From NCBI GenBank assembly GCA_963724365.1, contig CAVRUR010000015.1:16379-80378 (forward strand): a DNA stretch of 64,000 nucleotides, read 5' to 3'. Positions 29,339 to 39,186 of this stretch are shown here, in pieces. The notes under the pieces were generated by a model. It was not told where the DNA came from, did no database searches, and saw only the letters and a program-made list of their open reading frames with translations. The position numbers and the translations under genes were made by a program. The stretch's first letter is position 1; every line of letters starts with the position of its first letter. The DNA comes from JALORV01 sp963724365. GTDB lineage: Bacteria; Pseudomonadota; Gammaproteobacteria; Burkholderiales; Burkholderiaceae_F.

Positions 29339-30625
29339 TCAGCTCGCGCCCATCAGCAGGTTCGGCAGCCACAGGCTGATGGCCGGGATGTAGGTGATCA
29401 TCAGCAGGAAGAGGATCATGACCAGGATCCACGGCGCGCAGGCCTTCGTGGTCTCCGTCAGGCCCATGCCCGATATCCCGGAAGCCACGTAAAGATTCAG
29501 CCCTACCGGCGGCGTGATCATGCCGATCTCCATGTTGACCGTCATGATGATGCCGAGGTGGATCGGATCGATGCCGAGCTTCATCGCGACCGGGAAGAGG
29601 ATAGGCGCGGTGATCAGCAGGATTGACGACGGCTCCATGAAGTTGCCGGCGATCAGCAGCAGGATGTTGACCACCACGAGGAACATCCACGGGCTGAGCC
29701 CCATTGTGTTGATCCAGACCGAAATCGCCTGCGGAATCTGCTCGGAAGTCAGCAGGAAAGAGAACAACACCGCGTTGGTGATGATGTACAGGATCATCGC
29801 CGACAGGTTGGCGCTGTCGAGCAGCACCTTGGGCACCTGCTTCAGCGTCAGGTCCTTGTAGACGAACACAGAAACGAAGAACGCATACGCGGCACTCATC
29901 GCCGCGGCCTCGGTCGGCGTGAAGATGCCCGCGTAGATGCCGCCAATCACGACGACGATCAGGAACAGGCCCCAGACGCTTTCGCGGAACGACGCCCAGA
30001 CTTCCTTGAGACTCGCCCGCTTCATGCGCGGGTAATTGCGCATCTTCGCCACCACCCAGGTGACGAACATCAGCAGCGCTGCGAGTAGCAGCCCGGGGAT
30101 GATCCCGGCGATGAAGAGCCGCCCGATCGAGGAGTTGGTCGACACCGCGTAGATGACCATGACGATCGACGGTGGGATCAGGATACCGAGCGCTCCCGCG
30201 GTGCCGATGACGCCGACGCCGAACTTGTTCGGATAGCCCTGCTTGACCATCGCCGGAAGCAGGATCGATCCGATCGCCACCACCGTTGCCGGTGACGACC
30301 CGGATACCGCCGCGAACAACGCGCAGGCGACAACGCCACCCAGCGCCAGGCCGCCGTGCAGATGACCGACGACGGCGGTGGCGAAGCGGATCATGCGTTT
30401 AGCGACACCGCCGTGCGTCAGGAAGTTGCCGGCGAGGATGAAGAACGGGATCGCCATGATCTCGAACTTCTCGATACCGGTGAAAAGCTTGAGTGCCACC
30501 GATTCCAGCGGCACATCGGTCATGGTGAAAAGGAACGTGAGTACCGTCAGGCCGAGCGAAATCGAGATCGGCATGCCCGTGAGCATGAGGACGATCAACA
30601 GCGCAAAGATGATGAGGCCGCTCAT
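29339..30625 (-). CDS. dctM: TRAP transporter large permease DctM
   Basis: A 428-residue, roughly 12-helix membrane protein that moves organic acids with sodium in TRAP systems. Characteristic segments are AVSGSSPATVVAIGSILLPA and GALGILIPPSIVMVIYAVST near the substrate path. The frame is complete. Its start overlaps the dctQ stop by four bases (30,622-30,625). It is the last gene of the dctPQM operon; 258 bp without a gene follow before the enolase-family gene, including the operator palindrome. Confidence 0.93.
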   Translation of the reverse strand: MSGLIIFALLIVLMLTGMPISISLGLTVLTFLFTMTDVPLESVALKLFTGIEKFEIMAIPFFILAGNFLTHGGVAKRMIRFATAVVGHLHGGLALGGVVACALFAAVSGSSPATVVAIGSILLPAMVKQGYPNKFGVGVIGTAGALGILIPPSIVMVIYAVSTNSSIGRLFIAGIIPGLLLAALLMFVTWVVAKMRNYPRMKRASLKEVWASFRESVWGLFLIVVVIGGIYAGIFTPTEAAAMSAAYAFFVSVFVYKDLTLKQVPKVLLDSANLSAMILYIITNAVLFSFLLTSEQIPQAISVWINTMGLSPWMFLVVVNILLLIAGNFMEPSSILLITAPILFPVAMKLGIDPIHLGIIMTVNMEIGMITPPVGLNLYVASGISGMGLTETTKACAPWILVMILFLLMITYIPAISLWLPNLLMGAS

Positions 30626-31248
30626 TTGCGTGCTCCGGGACCCGTCAGGTCATCATCCTTCGGATGCAGGTCGGAGGGCAGCTTGGCCCACTCGGTCGCG
30701 TCGTCCTTGTCGAGACCCTCCACGTGCGCATGGTCCGCATGCGGCAGATGACCGGTCTTGATGAAGCCCCAGCACACCTGCAGGAAGCGGTAGCACATCA
30801 GGTAGGAACCGAGCGGGATACACGCGTACACAATCCACTTCGGCAGCTCGAGGTCGGCCGATACCTGCTCGGTATGCATCAGCTCCCACACGAAGTGGGC
30901 ACCGAAGCTGCCGATGATTCCGGTAAACAGGGCTCCACCGAGGAGTCCAAAGATGATGAACTTGGAGCGCACGTTCGGCTTGAGCGCGTTGATCAGCACG
31001 TCGACACCGACGTGGATGCCGGTGCGCACGCCGTAGGCGGCGCCGAACTTGGCCATCCAGACGAACATGAAGATCGTCAGTTCCTGCGCCCAGGACATGT
31101 CGATCTTCAACAGGGCATCCTGGAGACCGCCGGTGGCGAACCCCGTCGCGTAGCGGTGCACCACTGCCGCGAAGATGATGATGGTCGCCGCCCCGATGAG
31201 GAAGGTGATGAGCCATTCCTCGAGGTGGTCGAGCACGCGGTTGACCAT
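30622..31248 (-). CDS. dctQ: TRAP transporter small permease DctQ
   Basis: A 208-residue membrane protein with four predicted helices. The family signature WAQELTIFMFVWMAKFGAA is present, with RTGIHVGVDVL following. It pairs with DctM, with which it overlaps. An acidic, charged C-terminal tail of about 30 residues follows the last helix. It is separated from dctP by 80 bp that hold a strong hairpin. Confidence 0.92.
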   Translation of the reverse strand: MVNRVLDHLEEWLITFLIGAATIIIFAAVVHRYATGFATGGLQDALLKIDMSWAQELTIFMFVWMAKFGAAYGVRTGIHVGVDVLINALKPNVRSKFIIFGLLGGALFTGIIGSFGAHFVWELMHTEQVSADLELPKWIVYACIPLGSYLMCYRFLQVCWGFIKTGHLPHADHAHVEGLDKDDATEWAKLPSDLHPKDDDLTGPGARK

Positions 31249-31288
31249 GGGCCTCCTCCTTCCCGTCTTGCTGCGGGACTAGATAAAC

Positions 31289-31312
31289 GATGCCCGCCAG
31301 GAGGCGGGCATC
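31289..31312 (-). terminator. Hairpin between dctP and dctQM, probable attenuator
   Basis: GATGCCCGCC-N4-GGCGGGCATC forms a perfect 10-bp GC-rich stem with a 4-base loop in the gap between dctP and dctQ. On the minus strand it is followed by GTTTATCTAG, a poor T run. Such a partial terminator or RNA-stabilising hairpin after the binding-protein gene would give more DctP than permease, a common arrangement in binding-protein transport operons. Confidence 0.7.
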
Positions 31313-31328
31313 GGGACTCTACCGCTGA

Positions 31329-32349
31329 TCAGTCAGGCTTGAAACCGGTTTCCTTGTACACGGCCTGGATCGTGTCCTTGCCGATCCGGCTTTCCATGTC
31401 CTTGTGCACGGAAACCAGCGACTTCTTCCACGCGGCGCGTTCCTCGGCGGTCGGTGTGTACACCGCGCTCTTGCCGGAGGCCTTCACCTTGGCAATCGCA
31501 TCGTCGTTTTCCTGCTTGGCGATCTGGTTCGCATAGACGGTCGCCTCGGCCATCGCGGCTTCGAGACCGGCGCGCACGTCCGGCGGCAGACCGTCCCAGA
31601 ACTTCTTGTTGGTGATGACCGCATACCCGAGGTAGCCGTGGTTGGTCATCGCCACGTGCTTCTGCACCTCGTGCATCTTCTGCGTGTACAGGTTCGACGG
31701 CGGGTTTTCCGTGCCGTCCACCACACCGGTCTGCAGCGCCTGGTAGACCTCCGAGAAGGCCATCGTCTGTGGCAAGGCACCCAGCGCCTTCATCTGCGCC
31801 GCCAGCACCTGCGACGACTGGATGCGCATCTTCTTGCCCTTGAGGTCGGCGGGCAGCTTGATCGGCGTGTTTGCGCTCATGACCTTGAAGCCGTTGTCCC
31901 AGTACGCCAGGCCGGAAATGCCCTTGCTTTCCAGTTTCCTGAAGAGCGCCTTGCCGGCCTCGCCACCCGTGACTTTGTGCAGTTCCTCATAGTTGTCAAA
32001 GATGTACGGCAGGTCGAACACCTCGAACTCGCGTGCGCCCAGCGGTCCGAACTTGGCCAGCGACGGCGCCAGCAGCTGCACCGAGCCCAGCGACAGCGCT
32101 TCCATCTCTTCGCCGTCCTTGTACAGCGTCGAGTTCGGATAGACCTCGACCTTGACCTTGCCGGGCAGGCGCTTTTCGGCGAGTTCCTTGAACTTCTCCG
32201 CGCCCTTGCCCTTGGGCGTGTCCTGCGCCACGACGTGGCTGAACTTGATGATGATGGGTGCCTGGGCTCTCGCGGCGTGTGGCAATGCAACAGCTGGCGG
32301 CGATCGCGCCGGCGGTCGCGAGGACGTCGCGACGGGTGTACTTGGCCAT
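31329..32349 (-). CDS. dctP: TRAP dicarboxylate-binding protein DctP (frameshift in signal peptide)
   Basis: A periplasmic C4-dicarboxylate-type binding protein of about 340 residues. The mature part is clean and contains MAFSEVYQALQTGVVDGTE and NPPSNLYTQKMHEVQKH, with the conserved Arg in KMRIQSSQVLAAQMKALGA that binds carboxylate in the family. The start MAKYTRRDVLATAGAIAA, a Tat-like signal with an AAGGAG ribosome site, is in a different frame; one base change near 32,283 joins it to ARAQAPIIIKF. The likely substrates are malate, succinate or fumarate, by similarity of motifs only. Confidence 0.87.
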
Positions 32350-32667
32350 GACAGTCTCCTTCTGGTTATCGTGGGCCCGGGGCAATCAAAAGCGATTCGG
32401 CCCGTCCTGAGGATGTGCTTCTACGCATTTCCGGTGCGCGGCACTTGATCCGAAGCAAAGCGGGTAGAGCATAGCCGGGAAATCCCGCAGGCTGCCCAGC
32501 CGCGATGATTGCCGGAGGTACGGCTCAGGCAACGCCACGAACCTCTGACTGCGCTGCTGGCAGGCGCAGTAATCGCCATCCGCGTCAGTGTCAGCTCCGG
32601 CGCTCGCTGCGCCGCCCGATTCGATTCATCGCTTCGAGACCCCGTTGCAATTTCCAGCTTCAAAACA

Positions 32668-32688
32668 CTGTAACGATTGCGGTTACAG
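32668..32688. promoter_or_regulatory. Inverted repeat CTGTAAC-N7-GTTACAG
   Basis: A perfect 7-7-7 inverted repeat, 253 bp before the first decaheme lipoprotein and 319 bp before dctP. The half-site CTGTAAC recurs as TGTAAC direct repeats ahead of ccmA at 42,561 and 42,573, hinting at a shared regulator for the conduit and the heme c maturation genes. The regulator family is not recognised. Confidence 0.55.
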
Positions 32689-32745
32689 GCGTCCATGCAA
32701 CACGGGCCAACATTTGCCGGTCGATGTTGTCCCCGGTCAAACCGT

Positions 32746-32766
32746 TTGTTCCCCACATCGGAACAA
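32746..32766. promoter_or_regulatory. Inverted repeat TTGTTCC-N7-GGAACAA
   Basis: A second perfect 7-7-7 inverted repeat centred 78 bp from the first. It shares the frame TGT..C-N7-G..ACA with the first site but differs in the two inner bases. It lies 174 bp before the first decaheme gene. Identical length and spacer suggest the same class of dimeric regulator binding both sites. Confidence 0.55.
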
Positions 32767-32940
32767 TGCGTACCCATGGCGGGGTAGGTTGTGATACCGC
32801 GAATGCGGACCGCCGGCGACAGGATGGAAGTAAGTGTTGTGGACGGTTCGGCTCCATACCCGAGCGAAGTGAAAAAGGCAGGACGGGTCGGAGCTTTCGT
32901 GATCTACGTGTAGTACCGGACTTAAATGCGGAGGGGAGCT

Positions 32941-35900
32941 ATGAGGAAATCACTGTTTGTGCTGGGAGCAGCTGCGTTTGCGCTGAGTCTCAGCCTCGCA
33001 GGCTGCGGTGGCAGTGACGGTTCAGCCGGACCACCGGGAGCAACGGGCGCACCGGGTGCTCCGGGCGCAGCGGGACCTGCTGGCCCTCCGGGACCGTCGG
33101 GATCGGCAGCGGTCACACTGACGCCGAACACACCGCCGGCAGAATTCGCCGCGCTGGATCTGACGGCGACGGTCACGGGCGTCACGATCGCCAGCCCGCC
33201 AGTCGTCAACTTCAAGCTGGCGACGAAACAGGGCGTGCCGGTCATTGGCTTCGGGAGCTACGTCCAAGGCCTCTACCGCGACGGTAGCCCAGTATCCGAA
33301 CATCGCGTTCTCGCTCGCGAAGCTGATTCCCGCTTCCGGCGGCACACCGAGCAAGTGGGTCAGCTACATCGTAACTACGGTGCCGTCGACCACTACGGCT
33401 GCGGCACCGACCCGTCCATCGACCGACAATACGGGCACGCTGGTTGACAACAAGGACGGTACCTATACGTACACGTTCTATCGCGACGTCCCGGGCATCA
33501 AGGCCCAGGTCGATGCGATGACCGTGACCGCGCCGAACAACAAGGCCGATCTCGGTGACCTGACCTATGACGCCAGCCTGACGCACCGGCTGACGATCCA
33601 GATCTCCGGTAACGCGCCGGGCACCGGCACCAACACGGCCAACGGCGTGCAGACCGTGACGGGCGTGCCGATGACGAACGCGGTCGACGTGGTCTATGAC
33701 TTCATTCCGGCCACCGGGCAAGCTCCGGCCGCCGCGGCCAACCGCAAGATCACCACCACGGATAACTGCAATGCCTGCCACAGCGTGCTGGGCGGCATCC
33801 CGGGCGACAACCCGGAAAGCAGCGCGGCTGGCTTCCATGGCGGTTCGCGCAACAATGTCGAGTATTGCGTGGTGTGCCATACCGACCAGCGCAAGTACGG
33901 CCGCACGGAAGCGACCTACAACGCGGCGAATCTGACCTTCACCGGCAGCACGTATCGAGGTCGACGGCCGCGCGGTTGGCAATTTGCCGAACATGATTCA
34001 CAAGACGCACCTCGGCCATCACCTGGCGCGGCAGGCGTACAACTACGCTGACGTGTTGTTCAACCATGTCGGCTATCCGCAGGACTCGCGCAATTGCCAG
34101 AACTGCCACTCGGCGGCCACGCCAGCCCAGGCCGCGGTTACTCCGCAGGGCGACAACTGGAAAATGGCGCCGAGCCGGCTCGCGTGCGGTGCCTGCCATG
34201 ACGGCATCGACTTCGACAGTGGCCTCGGTGTCACGCTGAGGGATGCCAATGCCGGCCTGACGACCTCGACGGGTTTCAACGGCAAGGCCCACCCGTCCAA
34301 CGCGACCGACGCAGGCTGCACGAATGCGGGCTGCCACGGCGTCGAAAACGGCGTCAACAAGATCGACCTGGCGCACATCCCGGTCACGCCGCCGAATTCG
34401 AGCAACGCGCTGCTGCTCGGCGGGACGAATGCCAACACGAACGCGGCCTGGATCGCCTCCGGCGCCAGCGTGGGTCGTTTGCCGACCGGCGCCATCAAGG
34501 TCACGTACGAAGTCTCGAGCGTGAGCCGTAACGCCAGCAAGCAGCCAGTGATGGTGTTCCGCCTGCTGCAGAACGGTGCCCGCAAGGACTTGAACAACTT
34601 CGCTACGGCGGTTGCCAATCCGGCCACGGGCCAAGTGGAGATCTGGGACGGCTTCATGGGTGCGCCCAGTGTCTACTTCGTCTGGTCGGTACCGCAGGAC
34701 GGGATCGCCAAGCCGCAGGACTTCAATGCTTCGGCGTCAAGGCTACTGCGGGATCTCTGGAAAGTTCCTGCTGCAGGAGGAACGCTGACCGGTCCGGACG
34801 TGAACGGGTTCTATACCGCCACGCTGACGGGCTCCACAGTGCCTGACAATGCCCAGATGCTGACGGGCGGCCTCGGCTACTCGTACAACGTGACGAGCGC
34901 CGAACCGCTGACGCAGACCAACCTGCCGGCGTATCCGACCGCGATTCCGACCAATCCGACTTATGCGGTCACCCCCGGTCCGCGTACCGGTGGCCTGGTC
35001 GTCATCGCGCCGAATGTCAACAAGGTCGGAACGGGCTACACCGCCCGCCGCGCCATCGTCGAGGACAAGCGCTGCAATGCGTGCCACCAGGAACTCGGCA
35101 CGTTCACGGCAGACGCGTTCCACGCCGGTCAGCGCAACGACGGCACGACGTGCTCGTGGTGCCACACCCCGAACCGGGGCAGCGGTGGATGGTCAGCGGA
35201 CTCCGTGGCCTTCGTGCACGGCATCCATGCTGCGGCCAAGCGCACCAACGATTACACGTGGCATGCCGTGGACAGCAAGGGCGTCGACAATCCTGCCGAC
35301 TTCGAGGACTTCTCTTCGATCGGGTACCCGGGCGTGCTGGCGAACTGCGAGCAATGCCACCTGCCGAACACGTATAACTTCGGCGCGACGGCCTCGGCTG
35401 ATGCGGCAGGTATCACCGGCGACGGCATCGACAAGCGTCTGTGGAGAACCGTTGCAACCGGGTTCTATCGCGGCGTCGCAGGTGCCACGGTAAGGACCTT
35501 CCCCACGGCCGGTTGCGTCGCGCCATTCGGCACGAGTACACCGGCGAAGAACATCGATGTCTTCACACAGCCGAACGCGTACGGACTGATGCAGGATGCA
35601 TCGGGTGATGCAGCGACGGCGACCACCGGGACCTACTACGGTGATGGGTTCCGCTACAACGCGGGCGTGGCTCCCTCGGCCGCGGCGTGCACGGCCAACG
35701 GTACGGTCGTGCCGGCGAATCCGCCGCAGGGCATCATCCAGGCCACGCCTGAAACGCTGGTGATGTCGGCCACCGTGGCGGTCTGCACGGGATGCCACGA
35801 CTCGAATCTGGCGATCAGCCACATGCGGGTCAATGGCGGATCGTTCTACGAGTCGCGCACGATCGCGTCGGGCAAGACCGAGCAGTGCATGGTCTGCCAC

Positions 35901-35949
35901 GCGGCCGGAAGGACGGCGGACACCAAGGTGGTGCACGGCGATCAAGTAA
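32941..35949 (+). CDS. OmcA/MtrC-type decaheme c-type cytochrome lipoprotein 1 (three frameshifts)
   Basis: A surface lipoprotein of about 1000 residues. The signal ends in lipobox LAGC with Cys22, followed by ten Gly-X-Y triplets (residues 27-56). Joining three frames gives ten heme sites: CNACH, CVVCH, CQNCH, CGACH, CTNAGCH, CNACH, CSWCH, CEQCH, CTGCH and CMVCH; the fifth is a CX4CH variant. Breaks near 33,256, 33,958 and 35,942 are each repaired by removing one base. The last repair gives VVHGIK and a stop at 35,947-35,949, just before two hairpins. By family it passes electrons to minerals or other outside acceptors, fed by the MtrAB conduit downstream. Confidence 0.85.
33019..33108 (+). 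repeat. Collagen-like Gly-X-Y coding repeat
   Basis: Thirty codons just after the lipobox of the first decaheme lipoprotein encode ten Gly-X-Y triplets such as GPP, GAP, GPA and GPS. The stretch would act as a flexible or triple-helical stalk between the lipid anchor and the heme domains. Confidence 0.85.
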
Positions 35950-35968
35950 ACAGCAGCAACAACGCTGA

Positions 35969-36029
35969 GGCGGCCGGATCTATTCCGGCCGCCGTCAAGA
36001 AAACCCGGCAGTGGCGACACTGCCGGGTT
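35969..36029 (+). terminator. Double hairpin with terminator after decaheme gene 1
   Basis: Two stems lie in tandem. The first, GGCGGCCGGA-N5-TCCGGCCGCC, spans 35,969-35,993. The second, AACCCGGCAGT-N6-ACTGCCGGGTT, spans 36,002-36,029 and is followed by TTATTGTTG, so it is a probable Rho-independent terminator. Their location right after the repaired stop at 35,949 supports that stop. The genes downstream may have their own promoter or depend on read-through. Confidence 0.75.
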
Positions 36030-36116
36030 TATTGTTGTAGAGCCAGGTCAAATCGATCGCAGTGGCCTTAGGGCAGCATCGCCTCGATAATTGCGGCACT
36101 GAACGCAAAGCAGGGA

Positions 36117-36518
36117 GTGCAATTGAAATCCGGACTTGAATCATCACGCGGCGTACTCACCCTCCTGGTCGCTTCGGTGCTGACCAGCCTGGCGCTGCCG
36201 ACGCTGGCTCAGGTTCCCTCGCAGCCTCCACCGGCGCAATCGCAATCGGCCCCAATGCCACCGCCCCATCCGACCGCCGCGACCAAGAAGCCCCCGGCCA
36301 AGGAAATCAAGAAGGTTGACCTCAACAATGCGAGCCTGGCCGAACTGAAGACGTTGCCGAGCGTAGGCGACGCCGAGGCCAAGAAGATCGTCGCCGGTCG
36401 CCCCTATATCAGCAAGACCGATCTGGTGACCAAGGGCGGGCTGCCCGAGGGCGTATATCTTGCTGTGCGGGACCATGTCATAGTCAATACGCAGCGCAAG
36501 CCGGCGCCGAAGAAGTGA
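36117..36518 (+). CDS. Exported helix-hairpin-helix (ComEA-like) protein
   Basis: A protein of about 131-133 residues with a signal peptide (hydrophobic core LTLLVASVLTSLALPTLA), a Pro/Gln-rich linker and one ComEA-like helix-hairpin-helix domain: KKVDLNNASLAELKTLPSVG and AEAKKIVAGRPYISKTDLV. Such domains bind DNA without sequence preference in ComEA, or serve as small protein modules in others. The start may be GTG 36,117 or TTG 36,123, since AGGGAG at 36,112-36,117 sits better for TTG. It lies between two surface decaheme genes, 12 bp ahead of the second, so a link to the conduit is likely but its job is unknown. Confidence 0.8.
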   Translation: MQLKSGLESSRGVLTLLVASVLTSLALPTLAQVPSQPPPAQSQSAPMPPPHPTAATKKPPAKEIKKVDLNNASLAELKTLPSVGDAEAKKIVAGRPYISKTDLVTKGGLPEGVYLAVRDHVIVNTQRKPAPKK

Positions 36519-36529
36519 TGGAGTTACCC

Positions 36530-39106
36530 ATGAAGCGTTCGATCGCGTGGTTGGGGGCGGCGGCCCTCGTACTGGCCGGGCTCGCCGGATGCGGTAGCGA
36601 CAGCGGTGGCGGAGACGGCTGCCTCCTCCGCCGCCTCCCGGCAATCTGGGCCAGGCGATCGCCACGGCCGCGGCCAACCCTGCGAACGATACGTCGACCA
36701 ACTCGTCGTCGGCCTTCTCGGTGCTGCAGGCCAACGGGGTGCCGGCCGTCATCGTCAAGAGTGCGCCGGTGGTCAACTTCACCGTCTTTTCCGACGGTGC
36801 GGTCAAGCAGGGGCTCAAGCTCACCGACATGAGCTTCGCGATCGCGAAGCTCGTACCGGCGTCAAACGGCAATCCGGCGCGGTGGCAAAGCTACGTGTCG
36901 CGCGTTGAGAAGACGACCGGTGCCAATGCCGTGGGCTCCGGGCCCGGAGGTACGCCAGTTCTGGCCGAGGCGTTACAGGCGACAACCGATCCGAAACCGG
37001 CTGCGCAGGCCGATCAGCTCGTCTACAACGCCAGTGGCTACTACACGTACACCTTCAGCACCAATATCACCGATCCGGCCAGCACTTTCGGCGTGGTTTT
37101 CGAGCCGGGGCTCACGCACCGCGTCGCGATCCAGCTGAGCTACACCAACACGGCGGGACAGGTGGTGCGGGTCAATCCGTATTTCGACGTGACTTTCGAT
37201 GCAAACGGAAACTCGGTCGCAGTGACGGACCCGGCAAAAACCCAGGTCATCGCCGTGGTCAACACCTGCAACGGCTGCCACGAGAAGTTGGCGCTGCACG
37301 GTGGCGGTCGGGTGGATGTGCAGTACTGCGTGATGTGCCATAACCCCGGCACCACGGACGCCAACAGCGGCAACGTGCTGACGATGGCGACAATGACGCA
37401 CAAGATCCACGCTGGCCGGCTGCTGGCCGACCCGTCGACACTGGGTAACTACGACTATGTGATCTGGGGCTACCAGAGCGTCAAGCACGATTACTCGGAG
37501 GTCGGCTACCCGCAGGACCTGCGCAACTGCCGCGTATGCCATACCGAAGCCAACCCAGCGACGCCGCAGGGCGGCTACTGGGGCACCAAGCCGAGCAAGG
37601 AAGCGTGCCTGACCTGCCACACCAGTACTCAGGGAACGACGTTCTACACGACGCATACCGACTTTGCGATCGCGCTGGTCGGGCCCAACGCGAAGCCGGA
37701 AGACATCCCCAACAGCGAGTGCGCGTACTGCCACCGTGTCGGCACGGCTGTCTCCTCCGAACGCGTGCACTGGAACCAGGCGGAGGACCACTCGGCCAAG
37801 TACAAGGTCAACATCGAAAGTGCGACCTACGACGCCGCCGCGCGCAAGGTCACGGTCAAGTACTCGGTTGCCGATCCGACCAGGAACAATGCGCTGTGGA
37901 ACCTGGTGACGCCCGACTGCACCGGTTCGGGGACCTCACTGACCTGCAGCAGCACGACACAGTTCGGCAACCTGCGCTTCTATCTGGCTTACGCGAACAT
38001 GGTCGGGCAGCCGACCTTCGGTCACGGAATTCTCGTCGTACAACAACGGCGGCAGTGGTGCCAACGCTTATCTTTACAAGGGTGTGAACGACGGCAGCAA
38101 CCGCTACACGGTCGAGATCCCGCTGCCGCCTGACTCCGCGACCGCGGTCGCGCAGGGTACGGCGCGGGTCGTCGGTATCGGACAGATTGTCGAGCCGGCA
38201 TTGCAGACGATGTCAGCGATCGACCCGCGGCCACCGGTACAGCCGACGCAACTGATCAATGTCGTCGCGCAGAACACCTACGCCGACGTCGTCCTCACCG
38301 GAACGATGAACCCACGGCGGCAGGTGGTTTCGAACGAGAAGTGCAGTGTCTGCCACGCGGCACTCGGGACCACGACCGGATCGAACACCGAGGACTATGC
38401 GTTCCATGGCGGCGCGCGCCATACGGTCGAGTCTTGCGTGCTGTGTCATGACCAGAACCGCTACTCGTCGACAGTGATGACCAGTGGCCGGGCGCTCAGC
38501 GAGAACTATGCGTTCAAGCGCATGATCCACGGCATCCACGGCAACTCGCGGCGGCTGCATCCGTTCACGCACGGCAACAACGTGATCGGCGCATTCAACA
38601 AGGCCGGCATCCTGACGCTGGACGGGCTGATCGCCATGAGCTCCTCATCGAGTGTCTCAGCGCCGATCGGTACGCTGCAGCAGCCGTGGTCGACCGGAAC
38701 GGTTGTTCCGGTTGGGACGGCGCTGGGAGCCTCCGGCAGTGACGTGACGAACTATGCGGCAGAAGTCGCCTACCCGCAGATCGGGCTCAATTGCAACGCC
38801 TGCCATGTCAATAACTCCTGGCAGACGGATCCGAACCCAGTCGGTTCGGTGGTGGCCAAGCCAATAGATCAGGGCACGCTGAAGGCAAGTACGGATCCGT
38901 TGACGTGGTCAGTCATCACGCCGAAGGCCGCGAGTTGCACGGCTTGCCACGATTCGCCGGCTGCGATCGATCATGTGGTCGGCGCGGGCGGCGCGGCTTT
39001 TGGCGTCGCGACGCAGGCGCAGGCGTTCCAGACACAGGAGACCTGTGCCGACTGTCACAGGCTGGGCTTGCCTTACGGGGTCGATGTCGTGCACGGTCGC
39101 AGGTAG
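36530..39106 (+). CDS. OmcA/MtrC-type decaheme c-type cytochrome lipoprotein 2 (two frameshifts)
   Basis: A second surface decaheme lipoprotein, about 855 residues. It begins with lipobox LAGC (in VLAGLAGCGSD), followed by a proline-run linker. Ten CXXCH sites are present: CNGCH, CVMCH, CRVCH, CLTCH, CAYCH, CSVCH, CVLCH, CNACH, CTACH and CADCH. Frame breaks lie near 36,620 (in the proline run) and 38,020; on either side the sequence is family-typical. It differs clearly from the first decaheme protein, so this is an old duplication or a paired system, not a recent copy. It ends VVHGRR, matching the repaired VVHGIK end of the first. Confidence 0.85.
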
Positions 39107-39186
39107 CGCGCGATGACGTGACAACCGGGCGGGGAGTTCGTCGCCGAGTAGCGCGTGGTGTGTGAGGGTTTGTGGAGGGGGTTCGA

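Larger units (their letters stand above)
32350..32940. other. Divergent intergenic region between dctPQM and the electron-conduit cluster
   Basis: These 591 bases have no supportable gene. The region separates the minus-strand dctP start from the plus-strand decaheme lipoprotein start, so it must hold both promoters. It contains two 21-bp inverted repeats with 7-7-7 architecture (listed separately) and a GGAGGGGAG ribosome site before 32,941. I could not assign a convincing -35/-10 pair for either direction. Confidence 0.7.

Noticed and set aside
32445..32458. FNR-like sequence TTGAT-CCGA-AGCAA upstream of dctP
   Set aside because: One half-site is off by a base and no -10-like hexamer lies at the class II distance on either strand.
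32774..32791. Possible sigma-54 promoter ahead of the decaheme cluster
   Set aside because: A GG and a TTG are present, but the spacing is one base too long and the -12 element lacks GC; not convincing.
34133..36071. A longer end for decaheme lipoprotein 1 running through the two hairpins
   Set aside because: The extra residues are low-quality and the message would contain the terminator within the gene; removing one G gives a normal end at 35,949.
32941..39106. Treating the two decaheme genes as pseudogenes
   Set aside because: Each has ten heme sites and a lipobox once single-base breaks are repaired, and many neighbouring genes show the same kind of break.
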